This document shows, piece by piece, positions 10,436-22,914 of a stretch of 64,000 bases of DNA. Under the pieces are notes generated by a model. That model made no database searches. It worked only from the letters and a program-made list of their open reading frames with translations, and was not told where the DNA came from. The DNA is from Selaginella moellendorffii (Eukaryota > Streptophyta > Lycopodiopsida > Selaginellales > Selaginellaceae), in contig NW_003314264.1 in NCBI RefSeq assembly GCF_000143415.4, forward strand, positions 2,213,030 through 2,277,029, given 5' to 3'. Made by a program: the position numbers and the translations under genes. How positions within the stretch are numbered: position 1 is the first letter of the stretch; each line of letters opens with the position of its first letter.

Positions 10436-13052
10436 ATGGATGCCATGGCGCGTGCCGTCATCCGTGCTTCCGCTCCAGCTTCCTCTTCCTCCGGCTGCAA
10501 AATGGGGATCACATCGCATGGAGCTTATCAGGACGACAATCCCATCGATTTCGCGCTCCCTCTCCTCATGGTCCAAATGTGTATCGTCCTGGCGCTCACT
10601 CGCTCGCTGGCGATCGTGATGAAGCCGCTGAGGCAGCCGAGAGTAGTGGCGGAGATCATTGTAAGTCCCGTGTTTCTTTCGCTCTAGATCGATGATCTTA
10701 TTTGTTTCTCTTCTTGGCAGGGAGGGATTCTACTTGGTCCATCGGCATTCGGCAGGAACCAAAGCTACATAAACAAGATCTTTCCATCCAGGAGCATCAC
10801 AGTCCTGGAAACTTTCGCCAACCTGGGATTGATTTTCTTCCTCTTCATGGTCGGCCTGGAGCTCGACTTAACAGCAGTGATGCGTACAGGGAGGCAGGCT
10901 CTGGTGATAGCCGCGGCTGGGATAACTACGCCATTTGCCACCGGAGTGGGAGTCTCAGTAGTTCTTCGCAACACCATCTCCAAGGAAGGCAAGTTCAGTG
11001 CTTTTCTCGTCTTCATGGGGGTGGCCATGTCGATCACGGCGTTCCCGGTGCTGGCACGTATTCTCGCAGAGAGGAAACTCTTGACTACCGACGTTGGCCA
11101 GATAGCAATGTCCGCAGCAGCAGTGAACGATGTGGTGGCTTGGATTTTGCTGGCACTGGCAGTAGCTCTCTCCGGCACCGATACGAGCCCGACAGTCGCT
11201 ATATGGGTGCTGCTTACAGGCCTGGCATATCTGGTGATCATGTTTACGGTGGTCCGACGCTTTATGACTTGGGTGGCACATCACGTTACTGAGAACGAGC
11301 CCGTGAAGGAGCTCTACGTGTGCATCACTTTTGCCGGGGTTCTTGCTTCGGCCTTTGCGACGGATGTTATTGGGATCCATTCCATTTTTGGGGCGTTTGT
11401 TTTCGGCTTGATCATCCCGAAAGATGGCCCGCTGGCTAAGATTGTTATCGAGAAGGTGGAGGACTTTGTCATCGTACTGATGCTGCCTTTATACTTCGTT
11501 TCCAGTGGATTGAAGACAAACATCCAGTCTATACATGGAGCTAAGTCGGGTGGCCTCACGGTTTTGGTTATTGCGTCGGCTTGCCTTGGAAAGATCGTCG
11601 GCACTTTTGTTCCGGCTGTGGTCTATGGAATCAATGCCAGGAAGGCGATGACTTTGGGATTTCTTATGAACACGAAGGGACTGGTGGAGCTGATCGTGCT
11701 CAACATTGGAAAAGAGAGAGGGGTATGTTGTTTTTGATCAAGTTCTGGTCTTTTCTGAGTCGTTCTCCATGCTACAGGTGTTGAACGAAGAAACATTTGC
11801 AATCATGGTGATCATGGCGTTATTCACGACTTTTATCACGACTCCAATAGTGATGGCGTTGTACAAACCCGCGAGGACTCCCATCCCATACACGTTGCGA
11901 AAGCTGGAGATGTGCACAGTGAATGACGAGCTCCGGGTGGTGGCATGCGTCCATGGGATAAAAAACGTGCCCGGTATCATCAGCCTGGTGGATCAAGCAA
12001 GGGGAAGAAGCAGGCACTCGATGCGGCTCTACATACTCCACCTCGTGGAGCTGTCGGAGAGGTCATCGGCTATTGTGATGGTACACACGGCAAGGAGGAA
12101 TGGCCGTCTCACCAAGAGCGCACGGGGCGAGAACCACATCTACGTTGCTTTCGAGGCCTTCGGTCATCTCAGCGAAGTTAAGGTCCGGCCGATGACGGTC
12201 GTCTCCAATTTCTCCGACATGCACGACGATATCTGTGCAACGGCAGCTGACAAGCGGGCAGCCGTGCTGATCCTGCCTTTCCACAAGATCCGCAGGGCCG
12301 ACGGGGTTCTAGAGACACTAAACACAGGATTCCAGTTTGTCAACGACCAAGTCTTGCAGCACGCGCCATGCTCGGTCGGGATCTTCATAGACAGGGGGCT
12401 CTCGGACGTGTACCACGCACCCGTGCAGCTGGTTCCCAAAAGCGTCTCCCACAGCGTGGCGGTGTTTTTCTTTGGGGGCCCGGACGATCGCGAGGCCTTG
12501 GCGATGGGATGTAGAATGGCCGAGCATCCGGGAGTGAAAGTCAAGGTGATACATTTCCTCTCCTGCTCCGACGGAGAACTCGTCACTCACAGGAAGTCGA
12601 TCGTCATCTCGACTCGAAAGACGAGCAGGAAGTCCATCTTCCAGAGGGAAGGCGAGCAGCACCACTACCACGTCGATCTGGAGGGAGTCGACTTTGAGAA
12701 AGAGAAGCAAATCGACATCGACACCATCGCTGCGCTCCGGGAGGAGGACAAGCAAGGGATCCTGTACGAGCAAGTGCCAGTGGGGGACCCGATCGACGCA
12801 GTGATGGACACCGTGAGGAACTGCGAATACAATCTCGTCATCGTTGGCCGGGCTCGGGTACCATGCAGATTGATCGCGAGCTTGAACAACTTGGCGCTCG
12901 AGTACGAGGAGCTGGGGCCGATTGGGAGTGTCTTGGCCTCGTCGGATCCAAGTATCAAGGCCTCGGTCCTGGTGATGCAGCAGTACACGAATAAGAACGA
13001 GCCCGTCAACCCCGTGCATCCAACTCCCATCACGTCCCCAGAGGTGCCATGA
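10436..13052 (+). CDS. Cation/H+ antiporter, CHX family (CPA2)
   Basis: Three exons (10436-10660, 10721-11722, 11778-13052) join at phase 0 to give 833 residues, typical for plant CHX proteins. Residues about 35-430 are a monovalent cation:proton antiporter domain with around twelve membrane segments (LPLLMVQMCIVLALTRSLA; LGLIFFLFMVGLELDL; the SAAAVNDVVAWILLALAVAL segment with the paired acidic site region ND; IFGAFVFGLIIPKDGPLA). The soluble C-terminal half carries two UspA-like regions found in this family (VPGIISLVDQARG; YNLVIVGRARVPC). It would exchange K+ or Na+ for H+ at an endomembrane or the plasma membrane; which one cannot be read from sequence. The start is the first ATG in a frame open upstream. 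The 3' end faces MET1, 172 bp away. Confidence 0.92.
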
Positions 13053-13224
13053 CAGTTACTAGATCAATCAATCTCTCCGACTCGGGCTCTCTCGGAGAGC
13101 TATGATCGATCCACTGAGAGTTTGCTCTATTCATGTTATAAGAGCTGGTTACACCACGAGCTCAAAAGGTGGAGCCACATCCTCCATGTATAGCTAAATC
13201 CCGAGAAAAAATTATGCTTCTTGT

Positions 13225-16200
13225 CTACGAGCTTGCTTGTCGAATAGCTTCTTTGAGCTTCACACCCAGAGCCTTGGCCAAGGGAGGCGGCACAGCGTTA
13301 CCGATTTGGCGGTGCTTGTTTTGCATGGTGCCAAAGAACTTGTAGCTGTCTGGGAATCCCTGCGAAAGTGAACACAACAAGCCGTGATCAGAGAGTGTCA
13401 CACACTTCTTTGAAGAGGTTTGAGTACCTGTGACCGAGCGCACTCACGCACAGTGACTATGCGATCTTGCTCCGGGTGGAAACACATGCCGACCTTTCCC
13501 ATGGGCTGAGGGTCCGTGATCGAAGTTGGAAAGTTCCCGTCCCAGTCCAGTCTGCCAAACAGTCCCTTCCATTGGTTGTGTCGCTCAGCGGTGTTTGGAA
13601 GGCACCACGGGATTAAGTCCACTGTCTGGCCAGTGGATAGCTTGACCTGTTGGATCACCGCCAAAAGTTAGTAGAGACAAACAAACAAACAAACGCAGAC
13701 GGGCTCCACCTTCTCATCTGGAAGATCGCGCCAGTCTGCTCCAGGGCGCTTTGGAATTCGCTGACAGCGAATAAAGTTCAGCTCGTTCATCTCTTTGCAA
13801 ATGTGATCTCGGAGAACAGTTGCGCCGCCTCTAATGTTCTTCTGGAACCACGACTGTGGTTCATTGCCATACTGCCAGCCACCTCAACAGTTAGTACCAG
13901 AGGAAGAGACAAAAAATACCAGTCACTTACAGGAGTTTCAGGTTTTTCTGTCCCATTCGCCACGGGAGGAAGGTCTCCTATCGTATCTCGGACGGTAATA
14001 GACCGCAATGGAGCACCGCCGCGGGTATCGTCAGCAGCTGCATAGACCGAGTTACCAGACAGCGGTATTTTCAGTTGCGCGCTCGCGAACACATGTACAG
14101 GTTCTGGCCAATCTGGTAGCACTTCATCTGGTGCTGCAGCCCAAATGATCGCACGCGTTCTAGACTGAGAGATACCATAGTGTCCAGCTTGAAGAATACC
14201 AAAACGAACCTGGAGATAATCGATTGAGGCACGACAAAAGATGAGAACAGTGAAAGCTTACCTGGTATCCCATTTCTAACAACGAAGCTAAAGTGAGACG
14301 AAAAGTCTGTCCTTTGTTGAAGGACACAAAATTGCGAACGTTCTCCAAAAGGAAGTAACGCGGTCGGAAATAATCGGCATACGAGAGAAACCCCAGGACC
14401 ATCTCACATTGGATTTTGCTCCAGTTTCTCTTGTTAAACCTGTTCATACCAGAAAATCCCTGAGAGCAAAAGAAACACAACGTCAACACTTGGCAAACAC
14501 AATCATATAAGTTATACCTGGCAGGGAGGACCACCGCTAATAAAATCAACCTCACCCGGCCTGGGTAAACTACTTTTCTGGTTCTCGCTGAGCTTAGATG
14601 CCATTTCAGCAGCCTCCGGCGTTGAACAGCAATCATCAAGGTCTCCACCTATTTCCATAATAGATCTGCCATAACAAAGAAATTATTTCAGCACCAGTTT
14701 CATGTTTCGGTAAAACAGCTTACCTTAGCACGACGTTGCAGTTGTCAAAAAACACAGTGGCGGTAGGATGATTCATTTTAAATGCTTCTGCAGCTGCGTG
14801 GTCATATTCTATTGCCCACTTTGTTGACGCGATGCCTGTACCAGAGGATATCAGGAGAGAACCACACGAACGAAAATACCTGATTGGTGAATTCCCTCAG
14901 ACAGACCGCCACAGCCTGCAAAAATGTCAAGCATCGATAGCTTTTCGTCGTTTGCAGAAGTTTCTTTGGGTTGTCGATCATCTTCAACCAGTTTACCCTT
15001 TCCTTTTGCTGATGCCAAACTCGACGCCACTGGTGGTTTTCCGAGTTTAACATTAGCTGGTAACTGGAAAGAAAAAAATGTCAAAACATGAAACGACATT
15101 TCGAGGAACGAACCTGTTTTACAGTTCCTTTCAGTGGGTCATAGACGCAGCTACAGAAAAACAGGTCCATTAGCGCTTTGGTTTCTGAAGCTACAGTAAA
15201 CTCCTGCCGCTTCACAACGGTACATTTTCCCCTCACAGCAGCAAGAGATATCGTGGTTGTCCGTTCACAGAAATAGACCTGCATGAAAGGAAGTACAAAA
15301 GCACATATTAAGAAGAAAAACAAAACGAAGTACCTCGTGAACATCGGCTTTGTAAGCCTTTCCCAAGTCGACGTCTTCGGGCCTGTAGAACTTCCGAACT
15401 GTCAATTGCTCCGCACCTGTTTTTGACGATGGTATGACATCCATGAGCTGGCAGATCGTAAAAGCTCGAAGACCCTTGTTTCTACCACCTTTGAACTTCT
15501 GAATTTCGTCTTGTGATTGAGTCATTATTTGAGTTATATCGACGTATACGAAGTCGTTGATGTGGTATTCCACGCCCTGGAACCGGAAGCCTTGAAGATT
15601 CGCAAACAGTGACAAGCTATCCTTTGTCTTTGCCTCTTCCCTTGATTTACAGCCTTCACACACTCCGGTTCCCAAAGCCAGCTTATCATGCGGAATGCGA
15701 AAGAAGCCGCCCTTCTCAGGAACATAGAGAGCTTGAAAAAAGTACTCTGTCGGAAGACCTTTAATTTCCCTGTCGCGAGCTCGTTCCCGTTCTTCCTCGT
15801 CGGCCGTAGCATTATCCTTCCTGTGCATGTGACCCCACGGACGTCGTCTAAGTTCCACCTTCACGATCTCTTTCGCATCCCTGACCTCTACGTTGTCACA
15901 ACTACCGGTGAGAAACAATTCCCGCTTGGAAGCTGCGTCGCCTAAAACTGTGCTTTCTCCTTTCACCAGTACCCTGCCGTGAACCATGCTACGCCCATTG
16001 GCCTTGTACAGGTACTCCACGAGCAAAAATGCGTCCTCAGCACCTTCGACTTCGTAACCAACGGCTTCGCCAGGCTTAATCAGATGACCACGAATAGCCT
16101 TTGCATCAGCCTTCTGATCTTGCTGGCGCCTAACATTTTCAGCTTCAGGTTCGCAGGTACCATCTTCATTGTATGTGGAACAATAATCGCTCCAGATGCG

Positions 16201-18269
16201 ATTAACAAGCTGCGTCGTCGTTGCACGCATGGGCTTTGTTTTGGAAGCATCTGGCTGTAGGCTTCCCCTGGGATTAAGATTTCTGCCCCGAAGAAGCTTT
16301 TTCTTGGAGACCTTGAGCTTGGTATGGTGCCTTTCCTCCATCATTTTCAAAAGCCCAGTCACAAAAGAACTCTTCCTGATGGTGTCGTCTGCGAACTTAA
16401 AATGTTAGAAATCTGAAAGAACAGGAAGTTAACACGTAAAAACTGACCAGGGAATTCTGAAAACTGTTGCAGGAGGATCTGTCCGTGCACCACAACAAAC
16501 CTCTCCACATCTGCTACTTTCGAGCCAACAAAAGTGTCACTATCTTGAGTTTGGTCAGTAAGCCGCTTGACGACGTCTGGAAAAGAAAGACGAGAAACGC
16601 GACTTACAACCTTCAGCATTGTAATGATGTGCCTAGCCAGTCTCGCCGTCTTCAAAACTGGACTATACCATGCTGCATACTGAGCAGATGGAGGTCCCAG
16701 CCTGTACCAAGCACCAGCCGTCCTGATAGAGATACTCAATATCTTGGCACCGAACTCTATCTTCCATTCCTTAATTGAACTCAAATAAACTCGCAGAAGG
16801 TTCTCGTTATGCGTGGTAGAAGCCGCATCATCTACGAACAAAAAAACACAATAAAATCAATCCTTTCGGCTGGTAGAGCTTAGCTGTTACTTACCGGGCT
16901 CATTGTCCATACAATACTCAAAGTTGTCCTCCGTTACAAGGCCCGAGCCGAAGACTTCGACGTCCGTCTCTGCACCGCTAACCATGGGAAGAAGTTCCAA
17001 GGACACAAACCGCATGTCCGAGTTGTACAGGGCCCAGTCATAGAGCATGCGGTGCTCCAGCTCCCCATCATCACCGCTCATGACAAGGTACTCGTCCGTC
17101 TCCTCCTCTTCAGGCTTGTAGAACTCCGGAAGTGGATAATCCACCGCAAGCTCGTCCTCGTTGATCTTGATGTAACTCTTCGCCTTAGCTCCGCCGCTCC
17201 TCATTCTCATGGCTCGCTCCTCCCGTTCCTGGAGAAGCTGCGCATACTGCGCATCGCCAGCATACTGATCCGTCAAGCCGCTTGAGTGCTCGGACGACGG
17301 ATTGGAACCATCGGGCTCGTTGATCGTCAAAGTTCCATTCTTCCTCCCATGACTCGCCAAACTAACGTCCTCCATGCGACAAGAAGCCGACTCCTTCTCT
17401 AGTGCCACCAGCGCTGGCAAGCCCGTAAAAACCTGGTCGCCATCCGAAGCACTTACGTCCATTGCCTTAAGCTGGCTGGACACAAAGCCTCCGATCGAGA
17501 TGAGATACTCCCGACTAAAAGGCTGCGACAAAGCCGTCTTCTTGGACCGTCGCGCTACCTGTGCCACAAGGCTCTCGAGTGGAAGCTCTGGATCACCACC
17601 ATCCGGCTTGGAAAGAGCCTTAAAGACCGCTATACACAGGGACGACTTGTCCGCAAGAGCGCTGTACCAAGTCTTGTAGCTGGCGGCCGGCTTGCAGCAA
17701 ATGTAGTCGCCAGCCTCGGTGCAAATCCACACGACGAGCACACCATCCTCGTATCCGGAGATGCACCAAGACTCCAAAGGCCCGAAGCTTTCGCATCGAA
17801 ACCCCCGCTGCTTCTCCAAGAGCCCCGTCACTGGAAGAATGGTCGCCGTCACGAAGAGCGGCACCGTCTCGAGGATCTCGATCGGCTGCTCCGCGCCCTG
17901 CCCGTCGTGGACCACGAAATCCAGGAGTCTCCTCTGCGGCTTTTCTTTCTTGCCCTCGCCCCCTTCTCGCGTCCTCATGATCGCCGTCGCCTCGGAATCC
18001 GCCAGACGGGGCTCCGGCTTAACCTCGATCACATTTTCTGCCTCGATCGCTTCCTCTTCGTCTTCTTTCTCTTCCAGGTTCTTGATGGCCGCCCGGCGGG
18101 GCCGGGGCCGCTTGCAGCCGCTACCAGTGTTGTGAAATGCGGTGACGGAGATGATCTCGACATCGCTGGAGTCGCTGTGGTGAGAAGCATCAGACCTGGG
18201 CGGATTGCGGGCGGCGGGGGCCGCAGCATTGTTCTTCAAGCGCTTCTTCCTCCCGCGATGAACCGCCAT
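13225..18269 (-). CDS. MET1: DNA (cytosine-5)-methyltransferase, MET1/DNMT1 type
   Basis: Twelve exons, all in phase: 18269-16895, 16831-16448, 16388-15334, 15278-15114, 15063-14880, 14835-14724, 14665-14518, 14459-14262, 14209-13931, 13871-13710, 13646-13428, 13359-13225. The product has 1471 residues, close to other plant MET1 proteins. After a basic N-terminus come two replication-foci targeting regions (about 110-260 and 375-560), two BAH domains (about 680-800 and 865-975) and a C5-methylase domain from about 1035. Catalytic motifs are intact: motif [15 protein letters not shown], motif IV with catalytic Cys in [15 protein letters not shown], motif [13 protein letters not shown], motif [16 protein letters not shown] and motif [14 protein letters not shown]. 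No CXXC zinc finger is seen, as usual in plants. The role is maintenance CG methylation at replication. The gene is convergent with CHX. Confidence 0.95.
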
Positions 18270-18424
18270 GGCCGGACTCCTGTTTCTATGTAGAACAACC
18301 TAGCCTAAAAAGGCCTTAAACCCTACAAAGAGCATGGCGCGCCCGATATTCCCGCTTCAGGTTTTGAATGGGGATTCTCAATTAAAGTCGTTAAGAATAA
18401 TTATTGTATAACTGTTACCATTCA

Positions 18425-18655
18425 GGCTAAGGTGATGCTAATGACAATGGTGTCCAGTTTGGTCGAGCCCTAACCGAGTGCTGAGGTGGCAAGTGGGAGT
18501 TCGAGAGGGAGGATGGGAGGAGAGAAGTAATGGGCATTGCATGTGAGCATGAAGGGTGTTCTATAGTGTGTTTTAGTGGTTTGGAGGTTGATCTCTCTTG
18601 ATTTCTCTGATTTCTTTGCTTGTGTCCATGAATGGAGGGTTGGTCCCTATTTTGG
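18425..18655. repeat. Dispersed repeat, copy 1 of a direct pair
   Basis: About 230 bp that match 19436-19665 in the same orientation with small gaps (ggctaaggtga, tgtccagtttggtcgagccc, gagggaggatgggaggagag, gtgtccatgaatggag). The two lie about 1 kb apart. Neither has clear TG...CA ends or a coding interior, so they may be old LTR remnants or a dispersed family. Confidence 0.65.
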
Positions 18656-19435
18656 TGGAGGTGAGGGTAGCCACATTGCTGAGTGCTTTCACGAGCAGTG
18701 TGTGGCTATCCATTCTTGGACCATATGTGGAAAATTGACAATTGCTAAATTGAGCATCATAAGTGATTGTTAATTTGAGCAATGTAAATAAAGCTTGCTT
18801 TGTGTGGAGACTTTCAGTGAGATGCTAAAGGCGTTGCTAGAAAGTAATGCAGAAAATCGAGGCAAAAAGCCTGATTTTTGAGGCATAGCAAATGAGCCAA
18901 ACAAAAGAGCTGTTTGAATATCCCATGCATGTGAAAGGAAGCTTATTGTGGCTAGTATGGCTAATGTTGAGCATGCTAGCATTTCTTTTTTGGGGGAATG
19001 GAACGTACTGAGGCAAATGCTACTCAGATGTAAAGAATGAATGAGAGAAAATCCCAAAGGTTGTATTCATTGAGTAAATTGTCAAAAGGCCAGGGTTAAT
19101 GGCTTTGAAATCAGCAAGCTATGGTGGTTTAAAATTTTTTCAAGTTTATGTAGAAGATTGCAGAGAGTTGCTTTTGATTCTAGTGGTTGGTTACCTTAGC
19201 AAGATAAGAATAAGTGTGAGTGATATATTGTAAGTGGATGTTGGCTTGGCTTAGAGCATGGAGGTTGAGGTTTGATCTGTAGATATGATACAAATGTAAA
19301 AATGTAAGAAGAGAAAATGGGTTTGTACATCTTAATTTAGGAGGAAAGCATGCATAATATTTGTTAAATTTGGTATTTTGTTTTGTGTGAGGACACACAA
19401 ATTTTAACGGGGGAAAGATCGCTACATATGTAACG

Positions 19436-19665
19436 GGCTAAGGTGACACTGGTGTCCAATTTAGTCAAGCCCTAACCAAGTGCTAAGGTGGCAAGTGGGT
19501 GAGCCAGGGTTCTTGGTTTGAGAGGGAGGATGGGAGGAGAGAAGCGATTGGCCTTGGATGTGAGCACATGACGTGTTTTGTAGTGTATTCTGGTGGTTTA
19601 GAGGTTGATTTCTCTTGATTTCTCTGGTTTTTTTTTTTGTGTCCATGAATGGAGAGCCGGTCCCT
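19436..19665. repeat. Dispersed repeat, copy 2 of a direct pair
   Basis: The partner of 18425-18655. It shares ggctaaggtgac, agccctaacc, gtggcaagtggg, gagggaggatgggaggagag and the end gtgtccatgaatggag. A T-run of about ten bases interrupts it near 19630. Confidence 0.65.
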
Positions 19666-20876
19666 GTTTGATGTGTTAAATATGTTAGGATTTAGGGTTT
19701 AAAAAGATTCTAAAAATATTTCTACTAAGGTTTTATGGTTAATCTTATACTATTATTAGCAATTACCCAGCAAATGCTGGGTGGCTGGCAAATTTCATGC
19801 CATTTTAAAAGATTTGCTGAGCTTAGCTATATTTGCTGTTTGATCAACTTAGTGTCTAAGGATAACTCTCAAAATCTAGAAGAAAGAACTTTACAAAAAA
19901 AAGTCTTGAAGCTAAACTAACCTATCATAGTTAGTAATTGATTCAGTAATTAGAAGCTTTGCGGCTGGAAAGGCAGAGAAGGAGAGAGATTCCATGCATC
20001 ACCAGAAGCTTGAAATGATTCGAGCCTCTTGATTCTATACATCTGGATGTGCAAATGATTGATCGTGGCAGTGGAAGCTATGGTAGTAGAAATCGAGTTA
20101 GCCTAGGAAAAGAATTGTTGAGAAAAAAAGGGATCACTCACTTGTAGCGACATTGCAAAGGTGGATGTGATGAGTGGTAATTTCCCCGAACCCTACTGTG
20201 CACATGCCTTGACGTGATAAAATTTAAGGAGCTGGAGAGCCAACATGGATTCACAAACTTGCTCATCCATCTTGCAGAAATGCGGTGGTAGAGAAAAGCT
20301 ATGGGGTGAAAACGTTTCATCGTAAATGTGCGTGCATAGTGACTTTACTTCTGTGACTGGTTTTAACACATGTCCTCAGACTCTGATCTGGCATTGTAAT
20401 TAACGAAAAGTTCAACAAATTTGCAAAAGAAATAATACCTTTGAGTCATCTGCTCCTGACCCAGCACCATTTTATTAGTGCACATGTCAAATAGTTTTAG
20501 TTACAGAAAAAAATAGAAAGAATTTCTTACCAAACATCTGTGAGCATAGCTTCTCCACCTGAAGGAAAGTAACTCGGCCTCATCTCCAAGCAAACACAGG
20601 TGAGTTCCCTAGTGACTATGACTGGGACACACTTCTCTTCACCACCTCGTAGACAGCAAATCTGCAAATCCGCACCAAGGCTCACTCGTTGTTATCTCAG
20701 CTTTCTCTCCACACATTTCGAATTTGCAGCATGTATTATTTTATTTTATTTTTGTCCATGATATCTTACTTGTCAGGGAGAACTTCGGTTTACAAAGGCA
20801 TTCCTCTACAATGTTCTCTTGCAATGGTTGCAGGGTGCTCATCTTGCTCATGAAATTTTTGAAGTTAAAAGCGACA

Positions 20877-21104
20877 TTAATAAAACTGATCAGCATTTGA
20901 ATCACTCGGCCTCGGGGCAGCAATTGCCCGAATTCCTAGTTCCCAGCTCCATCTCGACCGTTTTGGACACAACTTCGATTCCAAGAACCCTAAAAATAGC
21001 AAAATAAATGTGAAAACTGAGAGTGCAGTCACAACAAAAATAATGGTTACCCTATCAGCACTCCTTTGCACTTTGTCGTTTCTTCGCAAATATTGAACAA
21101 CCAT
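20877..21104 (-). CDS. Small unrecognised ORF with one membrane segment
   Basis: From an ATG at 21104 the minus strand encodes about 75 residues: a basic N-terminus (YLRRNDKVQRSADR), one strong hydrophobic segment (VTIIFVVTALSVFTFILLFL), then SKLCPKRSRWSWELGIRA. This resembles the N-terminal anchor of a type II membrane protein and could be the first exon of a longer or broken gene, but no partner exon was found. No family is recognised. Chance is a real possibility in this AT-rich stretch. Confidence 0.25.
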   Translation of the reverse strand: MVVQYLRRNDKVQRSADRVTIIFVVTALSVFTFILLFLGFLESKLCPKRSRWSWELGIRAIAAPRPSDSNADQFY

Positions 21105-22077
21105 GCCTGAGGATAAGAGCAGCATTTGAGATATAGATTGATCCACGGCCCCCCTAATCACAGCTCTAAAACTCCAAAACCGAAGTCTCTTTACTTTCCA
21201 ATGTAGAAAAAAAAAGAAGGAAATTAATACAGATAGACCACTCAAAGTTCCACTGCCCCGATTTATCTCAATAAAGATTACAACTCATATGATGAGGAAA
21301 AACCGTATATGATGACAAAAAATACGAAGGCTGAGATCAGAATCAGAATCTCCATAGCTTCTCTCCGCAAATCCATGCCAATTCTTTCACTATGTCAAGA
21401 ATAGGGAAATCTTACATTAGGAATCGATTCATCTGCCTAGCTCAATCCATCAGTGCTGACGTGTGCAATTGAACTGAAATTCAGAGAGAGCCCAGGCCAC
21501 AAAAGCTGGATTCTATCCTGGCACACTCCCTCACCAGCCCTGCCTGTGGTGCTGCTCACGCACCACAAGCAGAGCAGCCATGGAACCCTAGTAGTGCATC
21601 ACGCCCTCTTCCCTCCCCGGCCACATATGCTTGCCACCCATTGACCGCCACAACATTGAGCCAATATTCTCACAAACCATGGCCCTTGACTAGGCTGGGG
21701 CTTACTGGGAACCCTGGGCTTGGAATTGGACGGCTGCAGGGGTTTAGGCCCTTTGTTCTTATATATATAGATAAAGTTGTAATATAGTGCAATGTATATG
21801 CATTTTTTAATTCAATTTCAAGGGATGTTAACTGTTGGTTACAAGAATATAAAATGCAACATGGCAAGGTAATATTTTTCTTGTGAATTCAAGTTTCCTC
21901 ATTCAACAAGGTTTATTTATCATTTCATGATTATAAAAATTTAATTAGGATCCTAGATCATATCACTAATTAAATTATATGTTTAGTATTATTTTATTTT
22001 CAGTAACTTCCAAACAGCAAAAGCTTATCAATGCTAATATATAGGTTTTAACAGGGAAGGTATATAGCTAAGCTATA

Positions 22078-22914
22078 ATGGCTATCTTAGTCAGAATGTT
22101 TATAGTTTTAATACTTAAATTTTTCTATTTGAAAGAGACTATTGCACCACCAAATGTGAGATTTGGAACGGCCAAAATATTAAATACTCAAGATATGGTA
22201 AAAGTTATTGGCTTAATTACAGATTTAATAAATAAAATTCACTACAAAACAGATTATGCTCGTAATTATGGAGATGGAGGATCTGTTACTGTTTCATGTG
22301 GAATTGTAAATATAGAAATTAAATCAAAATACCAATGCTCTATAAGTGAGACAGTGGTAAAAACAAAGGGAAGAAACTTAATAGCTGGTTTTGAAAGACT
22401 TTTATATCCATATATAAGTATGCTTAATCAAAAGCTTTATGATTATTTTGTAAATGAAAATGATGGTTTTTTCATACAATATAAGCTAGAAAAGCGGGAA
22501 GAACTTCTTCAAAAAGATAAATTGTTTGATAGTTTTTATTTATGCATTCTTGAATCTAATACACTTATTAGCCCTATGATTTTTTATAGTGGTAACTTTT
22601 TAGTCTCTCCTAATAAAAAAGCTATTTTAATTTTAAAAACAGATTGCAATCTTGTTCTTTATTTCCAGAAAACTCAAATTTGGGAGTCACATACATCACA
22701 AAACATTAGTGTTTATTGTGTATTAAAATTTCAAACTAATGGTGATTGCATTTTATACAATAATTACAAAATAATTTGGAGAACTAATACTCAATTTACA
22801 AGTTCCTTAAAACTTTTTTATTTTACTGTTCAGAATGATTGTAATTTGGTAATTTCTACTGTAGAATTTCCAAATAAAATATGGTGGGCATTAAGTTCTC
22901 ATTCTTTATGTTAG
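22078..22914 (+). CDS. GNA-like (bulb-type, B-) lectin protein with unknown N-terminal domain
   Basis: A single uninterrupted frame of 278 codons. The N-terminus is hydrophobic (MAILVRMFIVLILKFFYL) and could be a signal peptide. Residues about 25-160 form a region I do not recognise. Residues about 165-278 look like a GNA/monocot-mannose-binding lectin fold: SGNFLVSPNKKAILILKTD, then three repeats centred on mannose-site-like motifs: TDCNLVLY (best match to QxDxNxVxY), QTNGDCILY (diverged) and QNDCNLVI (lacks the final Tyr). Mannose binding is therefore likely at one site at most. Codons are strikingly A/T-ending, unlike the GC-richer genes on either side. There is no intron, and AT-rich DNA flanks both ends. 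Assignment to the lectin superfamily is fairly firm; its function is not. Confidence 0.7.
   Translation: MAILVRMFIVLILKFFYLKETIAPPNVRFGTAKILNTQDMVKVIGLITDLINKIHYKTDYARNYGDGGSVTVSCGIVNIEIKSKYQCSISETVVKTKGRNLIAGFERLLYPYISMLNQKLYDYFVNENDGFFIQYKLEKREELLQKDKLFDSFYLCILESNTLISPMIFYSGNFLVSPNKKAILILKTDCNLVLYFQKTQIWESHTSQNISVYCVLKFQTNGDCILYNNYKIIWRTNTQFTSSLKLFYFTVQNDCNLVISTVEFPNKIWWALSSHSLC

Larger units (their letters stand above)
18270..22077. other. Gene-poor AT-rich interval
   Basis: After the MET1 promoter/leader there is no convincing long gene. It holds a pair of diverged direct repeats (about 18425-18655 and 19436-19665) and a possible small membrane ORF at 20877-21104 on the minus strand. Other open frames are short and lack recognisable motifs. 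Confidence 0.5.

Noticed and set aside
12318-13019. 233-codon minus frame within the CHX gene
   Set aside because: Shadow of the CHX C-terminal exon, no recognisable domain.
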